Origin: Streptomyces sp. NBC_00683
Lineage (GTDB): Bacteria; Actinomycetota; Actinomycetes; Streptomycetales; Streptomycetaceae
Direction: 5' to 3'
Assembly: GCF_036226745.1 (NCBI RefSeq)
Contig: NZ_CP109013.1
Location: 7,564,001 to 7,628,000, forward strand
DNA length: 64,000 nt
In this document: positions 1 through 9,090 of the stretch, one piece after another
Layout: every line of letters begins with the position of its first letter
Position numbering within the stretch: position 1 is the first letter of the stretch
The notes under the pieces: generated by a model
What the model was told of the DNA's origin: nothing
Seen by the model: only the letters and a program-made list of their open reading frames with translations
The model's database searches: none
Made by a program: the position numbers and the translations under genes

Positions 1-315
1 CCACAGCACCGTCTCCAGGTCCTCCTCCACGCCGGAGGACGCGAGCGCGCCGTCCGCGCCGCCGGTGTCCGTATCGGTCTCCGGCGGCGGCGGGGCGTGG
101 CTGTGGCGTCGTGCCCACCATGTGTGGAACGCGGCCGTGGCCGCGAGGGCCACGGCCGAAGCGACCAGCAGGTACGGGCCGTCGGGGGTGTGCCCGATCA
201 GATTGGCGATCGCGTCGGCCACCGCAACCGCTGTGAAGAGGGCGGCCAGCTCGATCAGGTCCCGCCGCCAGTGGTGGGGGCGGCGGGCACTCTTTGCGGA
301 TGTCACATCAGTCAT
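1..315 (-). CDS. Membrane protein, cut by the window edge
   Basis: Only the first 105 codons are present; the gene runs off the left edge. It starts with ATG at 315 and begins with a basic cytoplasmic stretch rich in Arg and His. Two hydrophobic segments of about 20 residues follow, roughly residues 20-40 and 46-66, joined by a short loop containing HTPDGPY. After them comes a Pro- and acid-rich soluble tail (PPPPETDTD). This looks like a small two-helix membrane protein with a cytoplasmic C-terminal part. I do not recognise the family. It lies 31 bp downstream of the DUF6493 gene on the same strand and may be co-transcribed with it. Confidence 0.55.
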   Translation of the reverse strand, partial: MTDVTSAKSARRPHHWRRDLIELAALFTAVAVADAIANLIGHTPDGPYLLVASAVALAATAAFHTWWARRHSHAPPPPETDTDTGGADGALASSGVEEDLETVLW

Positions 316-346
316 GTCCTCACTGTGACCGAACGGTGTTGCCTGA

Positions 347-3103
347 TCACGAACGCATTGTGACTGATGGGTTACGTGTGGATCTGGCGCCTATCAGTAC
401 CTTTTGGCTGTCCCCGTCGACGGGCTCCCCGCCGTACCCGGGTCCGGACGCCGCCAGCAGCCGGGCGGCCTGCCGCACCAGCTGCGAGGAGCCCCGCCGG
501 CCGGCGGTCGCGGCGAGGCCGGCGATCGGCTCCGGGGCCACCGGTCCGCAGCGTTCCGCGCACGCGGCCGCCACGGCCAGGATGTCGCCCAGCCCGTGCG
601 GCGCCTTCTCGTAGGCCAGCAGGCTCGGCAGCGCTGCCGTGAGCACCGTGAGGACCGTCCGGTACGCGCCCGTGGCGGCGGCTGTACGGGCCGAGTCCGC
701 GAGCCGGTTCGGCTTCACGAGATCGTGGTCGACGAGAATGGCAAGCTCCCGGCCGAGCAGTCCCGGGTCCAGGCGCCCCTGCGCGGCGAGTACGAGGAGG
801 GTGTCCACCGCCGAGAGGCGGTCCTCCGGATGGCGTGCCCCCAGCCCGTACGCCAGGGCGAGATGAATGGCGTCGGCGGCAGGTCCACCCGCCTCGGCGA
901 GTCCCGGCAGGACCCAGGCCCCGCCGTCCGGGCCGTCGTCGGCGCCGTGCATGAGGGTGGGTATCAGCCAGGCCGCGAGCGCCTCGCCGTCCTCGGGGAG
1001 GGCCGCGAGCCAGTGCTCCGAGCGGGCGGCGGCCCAGTGGTAGCAGGGGCTCTGATCGGGGTAGTGCGGACGGCCCAGCCAGTGGAACGCGCGTGGGAAC
1101 TCCTGCTGGATGTCGAGGCGTTCCTTCGTGGCGAGCAGCACCCGCCGGGTCCCGGTGGCGGACCGCTGCCACCAGGTACCGGGGGTCGGACGGTGGCTGT
1201 CGGACCCGTGCCGCAGTACGGGTGCGACCGGTGTGTCCGCCCGCAGCCACGAGGCGAGCCGGTCGCCCTCCGCCGTGCCGAGCAGGGCGGCGTCGGCCGC
1301 TGCCCGCAGGCTGTCGGTCCTTCGCACGCGAAGCAGCGCCTGCGCGAAGTCGGCGGGCCCCGGCCGGACGCCGAGCCGACGGTAGGCACGCAGCCTCTCC
1401 ACGAGCTCGTCGGCGTCCAGCGAACCGGTGTGCCAGGTCGGCGTGGCCAGCAGGAACGGCACCTGACCCGTTGCCGCGAAGGCGGCCGCCTCCCACAGCC
1501 TCGCGTACATCACCCCGTCCAGCGCGGCATGCGGGCAGGTGCCTGCTGCCGTCCAGCGGTTGCGTCCGTCGTGCACGGACCGGAACGAGATCCGGCCGAG
1601 CAGCGATGCCGCGACAAGATCGAGACCGCCGGGATTCCTGGTGAACCACCGGTCCACCTGCTCCTCGCGAAGGTCATCGAGCCACCATTGTCCGGCCATG
1701 GCCTCGCGCAGTGCCTCCGTCAGCGCGGCACGGTCGGTCCGGGCGTGACGGATCAGCCCGTCGAGCGCGCGCTCGAACGAACCGACCTCCCGCGAGCCGG
1801 AGTTCACGAGGGCGGCCACCTCCTCGACGAGCTCGGCCACCGTCCCCGGAGCCGGTCCGAGGAGACGCGCGGCAGGCACCGGGGGCAGGGTCTCCTCGTA
1901 GGGCTCCTCCGCGGGGCCCTCGTCCAGCAGGTCCCCGAACACCTCGTGGGCGGCAGCCCGGTGCATCGGTCCCAGCTGCGCCGCGGCAACGGCGAGATCC
2001 TCACGCACGGCCTCACCGGCCGCGCGGAGATGACGTGCCGTCAGTTTCAGGGCCCGCTCCTGGACGTCCATGTCCTCGTGCCCGAAGGCCTCGGCGACGA
2101 CCGGAAGCAGCTCATCGGCGGTGGACGCGTCCCGGCGGAGCGCCTTGCCGATCAGTATCAACTGGGTCCGCACCAGCTTCTTCTCCGTGCGGAACAGCAC
2201 CGAGCCCGAGACCTCGGCGAGCACACGCGTGGTCAGCTCCCCGCGGGCGTCCAGCCGGGAGAGGACCTCCTGCGCATGGCCCGCGACGATCGGAATGCCG
2301 TCCCCGGCCATCCCCGACCAGTCCGGGACACGCGCATTCTCCTCCTCCTCGGTCAGGCCGAGCTCACGCACCACGGCCAGGTAGAACCTCAGACTCCCCG
2401 GCTTCCCTCCGCGCAGCAGCCGCTTCACGGCCCCGTCGACCAGCACGGCACGGTCCAGCACCCCTTCGGCAGCCAGCGTCGCCAGTGCGGCCGGCCAATG
2501 ATCGCCGGAGTCCGGATCGTCGTACCAGTACAGAGCGGACGGCGGCTCGGACCCCTCGAACAGCCTCGGCACCATGGCCGTGAGATGCGGATCGGCGCGC
2601 AGGATCTCGATCAGGGGGTTCCGCTCGTTGCCGTGCCACCTGCTGGAACCGACGTACGACAGCCAGGCCTCCACGATGGTGTCCGTGACCGGCATCGGGC
2701 ACTGCGCGATGCGGACCAGTTCGGCGACGAACCGGTAGTCGGCGTCCGTCGAGGCCATCGACGGACGTGCGGCCAGCCGATGGGCGAGGTCGCCGAGCCA
2801 GGCCGGATCACGGTCCGCGAGGACCTTCAGGACCAAGGGGTACGGAGTGCTCGACCAGTCGCGCAGGTCTCTGCCGCCGATCCAGGCCGCGCAGGCCGCA
2901 GCGCCGGTGTGACACCCCGCGCCCGCCACCAGCAGCGTGTTCTGGACGGCTGCCCGCTGCTGCCAGTCCCAGCCCCGGGCCTCCTTGCGCATGGACTTCA
3001 ACTCGGCGAGGGCCGCCTTGCGTCCCGCGCGGTCGAGTCCGGCCACGAGTTCGGGCACGGCCTGCTTGCGGCCTTCCCGGACGGCCGTGAGGAGCTCCTT
3101 CAT
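347..3103 (-). CDS. DUF6493 family protein
   Basis: A 918-residue soluble protein with no signal peptide or membrane segment. It is made of repeated Ala/Leu-rich helices throughout, such as the stretch with ALKLTARHLRAAG, consistent with an alpha-solenoid. I recognise it as the DUF6493 type that Streptomyces carry next to a SWIM zinc-finger gene. Function is unknown. I chose the ATG at 3103 (MKELLTAVREG) over an upstream in-frame ATG at 3217, because it overlaps the stop of the SWIM gene by 4 bp (ATGA) and removes an implausible Arg/Pro-rich N-terminus. The overlap implies translational coupling to the SWIM gene, so the two products probably act together. Confidence 0.8.
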   Translation of the reverse strand: MKELLTAVREGRKQAVPELVAGLDRAGRKAALAELKSMRKEARGWDWQQRAAVQNTLLVAGAGCHTGAAACAAWIGGRDLRDWSSTPYPLVLKVLADRDPAWLGDLAHRLAARPSMASTDADYRFVAELVRIAQCPMPVTDTIVEAWLSYVGSSRWHGNERNPLIEILRADPHLTAMVPRLFEGSEPPSALYWYDDPDSGDHWPAALATLAAEGVLDRAVLVDGAVKRLLRGGKPGSLRFYLAVVRELGLTEEEENARVPDWSGMAGDGIPIVAGHAQEVLSRLDARGELTTRVLAEVSGSVLFRTEKKLVRTQLILIGKALRRDASTADELLPVVAEAFGHEDMDVQERALKLTARHLRAAGEAVREDLAVAAAQLGPMHRAAAHEVFGDLLDEGPAEEPYEETLPPVPAARLLGPAPGTVAELVEEVAALVNSGSREVGSFERALDGLIRHARTDRAALTEALREAMAGQWWLDDLREEQVDRWFTRNPGGLDLVAASLLGRISFRSVHDGRNRWTAAGTCPHAALDGVMYARLWEAAAFAATGQVPFLLATPTWHTGSLDADELVERLRAYRRLGVRPGPADFAQALLRVRRTDSLRAAADAALLGTAEGDRLASWLRADTPVAPVLRHGSDSHRPTPGTWWQRSATGTRRVLLATKERLDIQQEFPRAFHWLGRPHYPDQSPCYHWAAARSEHWLAALPEDGEALAAWLIPTLMHGADDGPDGGAWVLPGLAEAGGPAADAIHLALAYGLGARHPEDRLSAVDTLLVLAAQGRLDPGLLGRELAILVDHDLVKPNRLADSARTAAATGAYRTVLTVLTAALPSLLAYEKAPHGLGDILAVAAACAERCGPVAPEPIAGLAATAGRRGSSQLVRQAARLLAASGPGYGGEPVDGDSQKVLIGARSTRNPSVTMRS

Positions 3104-4490
3104 CGCACACCGCCCGCGACCGGGATGCCGCCGGCGACCGTGGCACCGCGGCGGACCATACGGACCGCCAAGGCGTGTTTGCAGGGGCCGCGGCGTCCTC
3201 GGTAGTCCGCCCACCACTGGCAGGTGCAGCTCAGCACTCCGTCCCTCTCCCGTACCTGATAACGGCGTTCGCCGGAGGAGACGGCCGCCAGCTCACCGTC
3301 GACGACGACCGCTCCCGAACCGGCCAGCTGCCGTGCCGCGACCAGACGAGGATTGTGCCGCTCGGCGCGGCGCGCGTCGTACGGAAGCTCCCGGTGGAAG
3401 TAAGCCGCGTTCGCGAGGTCGTACCCCACGCGCCCGGCCGTGCCCAACCGGGTGAGCGCCGCCCGGATCCGTTCCACCGTCAGCCCCGACTGCTCGGCCA
3501 GATCGGCGGGTTCGATCCTGGGCTCCCACGCCACAATACGGACACCAGTTCGGCATCCGCCGCTGCATCGTCCGTGGCCAGTGCCTCCAGCACTCCTCCC
3601 TCACCGGAGAATCCGCGGGACGCGTCGGGCGACAGGGTCAGTGTCAGCCGCATGCCCGGCAGCACCACCTCCCAGGCACTCGCCGTCGCCGCACCGTCGG
3701 CCACCGGACCGTAGATCCGCAGAGCCGTCGCATGCCGCAACACCCGCTGCAGCGCGACAAGTCGCTCCGGACCAGGCAGACAGACCGCGCCCGTCACGGG
3801 GCGGGTCGTCGGCCGCAGGGTCTTCCCGGCGGGCACGACCCACTGGGCTCCCCGCGAGGCGTTCCCCGAGGAGCGCGGCAGCGAACGGAGGAACCGGACA
3901 GCCTCCGCCGCCGGAAGCTCGGCCCTCAGATCGAAACCGGCGGACACCACCTGGGCCTCGGCGAAACCGCGCAGCCAGCGGCCCGGCAGCGGCACCTTCT
4001 TCTCCACCACGGGGCCGTCCATGGTGGTCACCGCCATCTCGTCGGGCCCGACCCGCAGATGCAGCGGATCGTCCGTGGTTATCCGCGAAAGCGCCTCACG
4101 CAAGGGGTGGTTGACATCCACGTTCGTCGTCCCGTGCCCCGTCTCCGCCCCGTCGAGGCCGTCCTGCAGCACATCGAGGCGCGCGTACACCCCGCAGCAG
4201 CCGGAGAACGACTCGAAGCGCAGCCGGTCGCCGTTGCCCGTGACCACCGGGTCGAGGGACGACGGCAGCATCCGCTGGTAGTAGCGGGCGGACGCCACAT
4301 CGGCGACGGCCAGGAGCCCCCGCGCGGCGATCCTCGGCGACGTGAGGAATCCGGAGAAGAACCGGGGGTGCGCCTCGGTGCCGCGCGGCGTGAGACCGCC
4401 TGCGGTCTCCAGTCCGAGCAACTGCCCGGCCTGCGAGGACTCCAGGACGGACGGGCGTGAGTAGGCCAGGGCCTGAACGGATCGGGTCAT
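3100..4490 (-). pseudogene. SWIM zinc-finger protein, apparent frameshift
   Basis: Two overlapping frames on the minus strand together encode one typical SWIM-family protein of about 460 residues. The first frame starts at ATG 4490 (MTRSVQALAY) and carries the family's N-terminal domain down to DAELVSVLW, then reads 12 unrelated residues to a stop at 3480. The second frame picks up the expected continuation (AWEPRIEPADLAEQSGL) at about 3535. It contains the SWIM motif C-T-C...C-K-H near 3180-3240 and ends at 3100. Loss of one base near 3531-3537 explains the break. No good ribosome site precedes the second half, so as written only a truncated protein lacking the zinc finger would be made. SWIM proteins bind DNA or protein through this finger. 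A sequencing error or a recent mutation are both possible. Confidence 0.72.
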
Positions 4491-4519
4491 GGGAAAACCG
4501 TAGGACCCGCCACTGACAA

Positions 4520-4545
4520 CGGCCCCGGACACGAACCCGGGGCCG
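4520..4545 (-). terminator. Hairpin after phoD
   Basis: A perfect 9-bp stem (CGGCCCCGG paired with CCGGGGCCG) with an 8-nt loop sits just after the phoD stop and before the SWIM gene start. A GC-rich hairpin with no long U-tract is usual for Streptomyces terminators. Confidence 0.6.
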
Positions 4546-4563
4546 GTCCTCACCGACGCCCGC

Positions 4564-6159
4564 TCACTGCCCCGTACGCCCCGGCTGCAGCACCTTCGTG
4601 AACAGAACCGTGCCGCCCTGCGCCCGGAGCCGCACCGTCAGTTCCCCGCTCCCGCCGTCGATGTCGACCTCTCCGAAGAACTGCGGGGACTCCATGGGCG
4701 ACACGTTCGCCCGGTCCGGCGCCCGGACGAAGACCCGCTCGGGGCCGAACGTGCCGTCGAGCGCGTTGGCGGGGAAGCCGCCTGCGGCCAGCGGGCCCGA
4801 GACGAACTCCCAGAAGGGTGCGAAGTCCTTGAACGCCGCCCGCTCGGGTGAGTAGTGCTGGGCGCTGGTGTAGTGCACATCGGCGGTCAGCCAGACCGTG
4901 CCCGTGATCCGCCGGTGCTTGATGTACCGCAGCAGCTCGGCGATCTGCAGCTCGCGTCCCAGCGGTGCGCCGGGATCACCCTGGGCGACTGCCTCGTAGT
5001 CCGTGGCTCCGTCGGGGACGACCAGGCCCAGCGGCATGTCCGCGGCGATCACCTTCCACACCGCGCGCGACTGCGCGAGTTCGCGCTTGAGCCAGCTCAG
5101 CTGCTCGGCGCCGAGGATGCCGGTGGTGTCATCGGGCCGGCGGCCGGGGGAGTTGGCGTTGCGGAAGGACCGCATGTCCAGGACGAACAGATCGAGCAGG
5201 GGACCGTGCCGCACGACGCGGTGTATGCGCCCTTCCCTGGACGAACCGTTCGCGGAGGAGCCGTGCAGGGCCGACGCGGGGAAGTACTCACGGAACGCAC
5301 GCATCGAGCGGGCGGCCAGGAGGTCCACGTTCTTCTCCGTGTAGCGCACGTCGTCGAGGATCTGACCGGGATACCAGTTGTTCCGGACCTCGTGGTCGTC
5401 CCACTGGATCACGGAAGGAACCTGCGCGTTGAACGCGCGCAGGTTGTCGTCCAGCAGGTTGTACCGGAAGTTGCCGCGGTACTCGTCGAGGGTCTCGGCG
5501 ACCTTCGACTTCTCCTGGGTCGTGATGTTGCGCCAGGTCCGGCCGTCGGGCAGTGCCACGCTCGGTTCGAGCACGCCGTCCGCGTAGATGTTGTCGCCGC
5601 TGCACAGGAAGAAGTCCGGGTCGAGGCGCCGCATTTCCTCGTACACCACGTAGCCGCCGATGTCGGGGTTGATGCCCCACCCCTGGCCCGCTATGTCACC
5701 GGACCACAGGAAGCGCACCCCCTCGCGGCGCCTGGCGGGGGCGGTGCGGAAGGTTCCGTACACCGGCTTGCCCGTACGGCGCGGGTCGTGCGGGTCCGCG
5801 AGCGTCACCCGGTAGTGCACCTGCTCGCCGGCGGGCAGACCGTACAGGGGGGTCGTGCCCGTGAAGTCCGTTCGGGGCCCGATCAGCGGACCGTGCCATC
5901 TGCGGGCCCTGCGGAAGGACTCGGTGGCCGACGTCTCGACCAGCATCCGGGCCGGACGGTCCGAACGCACCCAGACCAGCGCCGACGACGCCGTCACATC
6001 GCCCACCTGCACACCCCATGTCGCGCTCGGCCTGCCCGAGAGCGCGAAGGCGGGAGCGGCGGCCAGGGTCGTGGGAACGGCGACCGCGGCCGAGGCCAGC
6101 AGCGAGCCGCGCAGCACGGTGCGACGGCCCGGGGCCGGTACGCGAGGACGGTTCGACAT
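4564..6159 (-). CDS. phoD: PhoD-type alkaline phosphatase, Tat-exported
   Basis: A 531-residue secreted phosphodiesterase/alkaline phosphatase of the PhoD family, which takes phosphate from organic esters outside the cell and uses Ca/Fe in the active site. The N-terminus is a twin-arginine signal (GRRTVLRG, then a hydrophobic stretch ending APAFALS). An N-terminal Fn3-like domain is followed by the metallophosphatase domain with SGDN, WDDHE and TADVHY metal-binding motifs. The ATG at 6159 was chosen because it has a strong GGAGG ribosome site and places the Tat motif at the N-terminus; an upstream in-frame ATG would add 50 unlikely residues. It appears monocistronic. I found no clear PHO box upstream, so phosphate control is not shown by this sequence. 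Confidence 0.92.
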   Translation of the reverse strand: MSNRPRVPAPGRRTVLRGSLLASAAVAVPTTLAAAPAFALSGRPSATWGVQVGDVTASSALVWVRSDRPARMLVETSATESFRRARRWHGPLIGPRTDFTGTTPLYGLPAGEQVHYRVTLADPHDPRRTGKPVYGTFRTAPARRREGVRFLWSGDIAGQGWGINPDIGGYVVYEEMRRLDPDFFLCSGDNIYADGVLEPSVALPDGRTWRNITTQEKSKVAETLDEYRGNFRYNLLDDNLRAFNAQVPSVIQWDDHEVRNNWYPGQILDDVRYTEKNVDLLAARSMRAFREYFPASALHGSSANGSSREGRIHRVVRHGPLLDLFVLDMRSFRNANSPGRRPDDTTGILGAEQLSWLKRELAQSRAVWKVIAADMPLGLVVPDGATDYEAVAQGDPGAPLGRELQIAELLRYIKHRRITGTVWLTADVHYTSAQHYSPERAAFKDFAPFWEFVSGPLAAGGFPANALDGTFGPERVFVRAPDRANVSPMESPQFFGEVDIDGGSGELTVRLRAQGGTVLFTKVLQPGRTGQ

Positions 6160-6273
6160 CGAGTTGCCTCCAGGGGCGACGGGGCGGGCGGCCTGCCGGA
6201 ACGGCTGTGCACGCATGGCTGGTTGCCGACTCATGCCTAGTGCCTGGCGGCAGCCGGAACGCCAACCCCAGAT

Positions 6274-6290
6274 GAACAGGCGGCCTGTTC
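6274..6290. promoter_or_regulatory. Palindrome upstream of phoD
   Basis: A perfect 7-bp inverted repeat, GAACAGG and CCTGTTC with a 3-nt centre, about 115 bp before the phoD start. It could be an operator for phoD or part of the MocR-gene terminator region; the sequence does not decide between them. Confidence 0.3.
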
Positions 6291-6297
6291 CTTCCCC

Positions 6298-6321
6298 GGG
6301 ACGGAACATGCTGCCCGTCCC
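6298..6321 (-). terminator. Hairpin after the MocR gene
   Basis: A 7-bp stem (GGGACGG with CCGTCCC) and a 10-nt loop, a few bases beyond the stop codon of the MocR-type gene on the minus strand. Confidence 0.45.
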
Positions 6322-6325
6322 TTGC

Positions 6326-7783
6326 CTAGGACGCCTTGAGCCCGTGGGCCAGCAGACGGATCCCGTGCGCGATGTCGGACGGGGCCAGATGCGCGTAGCC
6401 GAGCACCAGACGGACCGCGGGGTCCTCGGCGCCGGCCGTCCCGTAGTCGCTCAGGGGGCGAAGGGCGATCCCGGCCGCCGCCGCCCGGACCAGGATGTCC
6501 GTCCGGGCCCCGCAGCGTTCGGGCAGACGGGCGATGATGTGCAGCCCCGCGGCGATCCCGCTGACCTCGGCCCCGGGAAAGTGTTCCGCCAGCGCAGCGG
6601 TCATGGCGTCCCGGCGCTCCCGGTAGGCGCGCTGGCAGCGGCGCAGGTGACGGTCGTAGCCGCCGCGGGTGACGAAGTCCGCGAGGACGGCCTGGTCGAT
6701 GGCGGGATTGCCGAGGTCCATGGTGCGCTTGCGGTCGACGATCTCGTCGGTCATCGACGCGGGGGCGATCAGCCAGCCCAGTCGCAGTCCCGGCGCCAGC
6801 GACTTGCTCACCGAGCCGGTGTACACGACATGCTCCGGGTCCAGTCCCTGGAGCGCCCCGACCGGCGCCCTGTCGTAGCGGAAGTCGCCGTCGTAGTCGT
6901 CCTCCATGATCACGGCCGAGGAGCTGCGGGCCCAGTCGAGGAGTCCGCTGCGCCGCTCGGCGGAGTAGGCGATCCCGGTGGGGAACTGATGCGCCGGGGT
7001 CGTGACGAGAGCGCGCACGCCGGAGCGCAGCAGCGGTGCCACAGCGAGTCCCTCGTCGTCCAGCGGAAGCGGTACCGTCCCGAGCCCGGCCGAGGCGAAC
7101 AGCGTGGCGTGCTCCGGGCTCCCCGGGTCCTCGACGCCGACCGCCGAGGCGCCGCGCGCCCGCAGCACGAACCCGAGCAGCGTCGTCGCCTGCGCCACCC
7201 CCGAACACACCACCAGCCGCTCGGGATCGGCCACCACCCCGCGGCGCCGCGTCAGCAGGGCGGCCAGTGCCTCGCGCAGCTCCGGAAGTCCGCGCGGGTC
7301 CGGGTAGCCGAGGGCACTGTGCGGCAACCGGCCGAGGACCGCGCGGTGGGCGGCGCCCCATGCGCTCCGCGGGAAGAGGGAGAGGTCGGGGGTGCCCGGG
7401 CGGAAGTCCACCCGTACGCCCGGCGCACGCGGCGCCAGGTCACGCGCCCCGTGGGCGGCCGGCCGCACCCCGCCGCTCACCCAGGTGCCCGCGCCTCGGC
7501 CGCTGCGCAGATAACTCTCGGCCGTGAGCTGCTCGTACGCCTCCGTCACCAGACCGCGCGACACCCCGAGGTCGGCAGCGAGTTCACGGCTTGCCGGAAG
7601 TCTGGTCCCGGCCGCGAGCCGGCCCGAACGCACGGCCTCGCGCAGCGCCGACTGCAGAGCCCGCCCGCGCTGGCGGGCTGGCGCGGAGACGGCGGGAACC
7701 AACAGCTCCCAGGCGGCGGTAGCGATGGGCGGCTCTTCCTGAACGCCCGGGTCGGGTCGCGAATTGGTCTCCGAAGACGTCAT
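6326..7783 (-). CDS. MocR/PdxR-type regulator (GntR + aminotransferase fold)
   Basis: A 485-residue transcription factor of the MocR subgroup of GntR regulators. Residues about 35-105 form a winged helix-turn-helix (LPASRELAADLGVSRGLVTEAY). The rest is a class-I aminotransferase-like domain with the PLP lysine in SVSKSLAPGLRLGW near residue 325, plus EDDYDGDF and TPAHQFPTG. These proteins sense PLP or amino compounds and usually control a gene read in the opposite direction. Here that gene is an EamA transporter starting 47 bp away, so it is the likely target. The start is ATG at 7783. Which ligand it binds cannot be told from the sequence. Confidence 0.9.
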   Translation of the reverse strand: MTSSETNSRPDPGVQEEPPIATAAWELLVPAVSAPARQRGRALQSALREAVRSGRLAAGTRLPASRELAADLGVSRGLVTEAYEQLTAESYLRSGRGAGTWVSGGVRPAAHGARDLAPRAPGVRVDFRPGTPDLSLFPRSAWGAAHRAVLGRLPHSALGYPDPRGLPELREALAALLTRRRGVVADPERLVVCSGVAQATTLLGFVLRARGASAVGVEDPGSPEHATLFASAGLGTVPLPLDDEGLAVAPLLRSGVRALVTTPAHQFPTGIAYSAERRSGLLDWARSSSAVIMEDDYDGDFRYDRAPVGALQGLDPEHVVYTGSVSKSLAPGLRLGWLIAPASMTDEIVDRKRTMDLGNPAIDQAVLADFVTRGGYDRHLRRCQRAYRERRDAMTAALAEHFPGAEVSGIAAGLHIIARLPERCGARTDILVRAAAAGIALRPLSDYGTAGAEDPAVRLVLGYAHLAPSDIAHGIRLLAHGLKAS

Positions 7784-7830
7784 GGAAGTGGACCTTAAAC
7801 CGGACCGTGCCCGAACCTAGCGTCGGTTCC

Positions 7831-9090
7831 ATGAACGCTACCGATCTGCGCGGCGCCCTCCTCGCTGCCTTCGCCTGCACCCTGGTCGGTGCCTCCTTCA
7901 CCGCGAACAGCCTCCTCGGCGACTACCCGTACGCTGGCGGGCAGGCACTGAGGTACGGCCTCGCCGCACTGCTGCTGCTCCCGCTCCTGCACAGCGGCGG
8001 CAGGTCGGGGCTCGCCCCTCTGCGTACCCTCACAGGCCGTCAGTGGGGCCGCCTCGCGGCCCTCGCGGCCATTGGCATGGTCGGCTTCAACCTGGCGGTG
8101 CTGGCCGCCGAACGCTCGGCGGAGCCGGCTGTTCCGGGCGTGTTCGTCGGCTGCGCACCCATCGTCGTGGGGGTCATGGTTCCTGCGCTGGAAGGCCGCC
8201 GTCCCTCGCGGACCGTCCTGTACGCGGCCGGCTTCGTCGCCGCCGGGGCGTTCACCGTCCAGGGCTGGGGCCGGACCGACCTGGCGGGCATCCTCTGCTC
8301 GACGGGCGCGCTCGCCGGTGAGGTCGGCTTCGCGGTACTGGCCGTGCCGGTGCTGCGTCCCCTGGGCCCGAAGCTGCTGTCGGCGACCGTCTGTGCCGTC
8401 GCCGCAGTGGAATCGGCGCTGCTCGGCGTACTGCTGGACGGGGCAGGGTTCGTACGGGTGCCCACGGCAGGGGAGGCGCTGGCCCTGTTGTGGCAGGCAG
8501 CCGTCGTCACGGTGATCGGATTCGTCTGCTGGTACAGCGGTATGCGGCGTATCGGTGCCGAGCGCGCCACGCTCTTCTCCGGACTGATCCCGGTCTCGGC
8601 CGCACTCACCGCGCCTGTCGTCGGTGCGGGGGCGTACGGCATCGCGCAGGGTGCGGGCAGCCTCCTGGTGGGCGCGGGTGTGGCCCTCGGCTCGGGCGTC
8701 CTGAGGCGCCGCCTTCCTGCAGCCGGGAGAGCTGGCGCTGCAGCAAGCGGTGCGGGCCGTTCCGGGACTGGGGCCACGGCTGCAGCGGCACTGCGCGCCG
8801 GGCGTTCAGCGGCTCGTGTCGAGGATGACGCGCGCCACGGGGGCGGGGTCGTCGTTCATCGGAACATGACCGCAGTCGGGGAGCCGTACGAGCCGGGCGC
8901 CGGGGATGAGGCTCTTGGCCCGGACTCCCTGCCGGCGCAGCAGCAGACGGTCCCGGTTGCCCCAGGCGATGGTGACCGGAAGATCCGGCACGTCGTCGGT
9001 GAAGGCGAGGCCCCGGCCGGCGGCAAGAGTCTGGTGGAAGCCCGTCGCCCCGCGCAGAGCGACCGTCTCCGACACGACGGCATCGGGTGA
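7831..9090 (+). CDS. EamA/DMT-family transporter, run-on C-terminus
   Basis: An inner-membrane transporter of the drug/metabolite (EamA) superfamily. About ten hydrophobic helices span residues 1-300, with the two-fold EamA repeat typical of amino-acid or metabolite exporters. It starts at ATG 7831, divergent from the MocR regulator, which probably controls it. The expected protein ends near GSGVLRRRLPAAG at about 8730. Instead the frame stays open to 9090, adding about 115 Ala/Gly/Arg-rich residues with no membrane character and reading 285 bp antisense into the neighbouring hydrolase gene. Either a stop was lost by mutation or frameshift, or the overlap is real. The transporter core is certain; the end is not. 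Confidence 0.8.
   Translation: MNATDLRGALLAAFACTLVGASFTANSLLGDYPYAGGQALRYGLAALLLLPLLHSGGRSGLAPLRTLTGRQWGRLAALAAIGMVGFNLAVLAAERSAEPAVPGVFVGCAPIVVGVMVPALEGRRPSRTVLYAAGFVAAGAFTVQGWGRTDLAGILCSTGALAGEVGFAVLAVPVLRPLGPKLLSATVCAVAAVESALLGVLLDGAGFVRVPTAGEALALLWQAAVVTVIGFVCWYSGMRRIGAERATLFSGLIPVSAALTAPVVGAGAYGIAQGAGSLLVGAGVALGSGVLRRRLPAAGRAGAAASGAGRSGTGATAAAALRAGRSAARVEDDARHGGGVVVHRNMTAVGEPYEPGAGDEALGPDSLPAQQQTVPVAPGDGDRKIRHVVGEGEAPAGGKSLVEARRPAQSDRLRHDGIG

Noticed and set aside
6160..6325. PHO box for phosphate control of phoD
   Set aside because: No pair of GTTCACC-like direct repeats is present upstream of the start.
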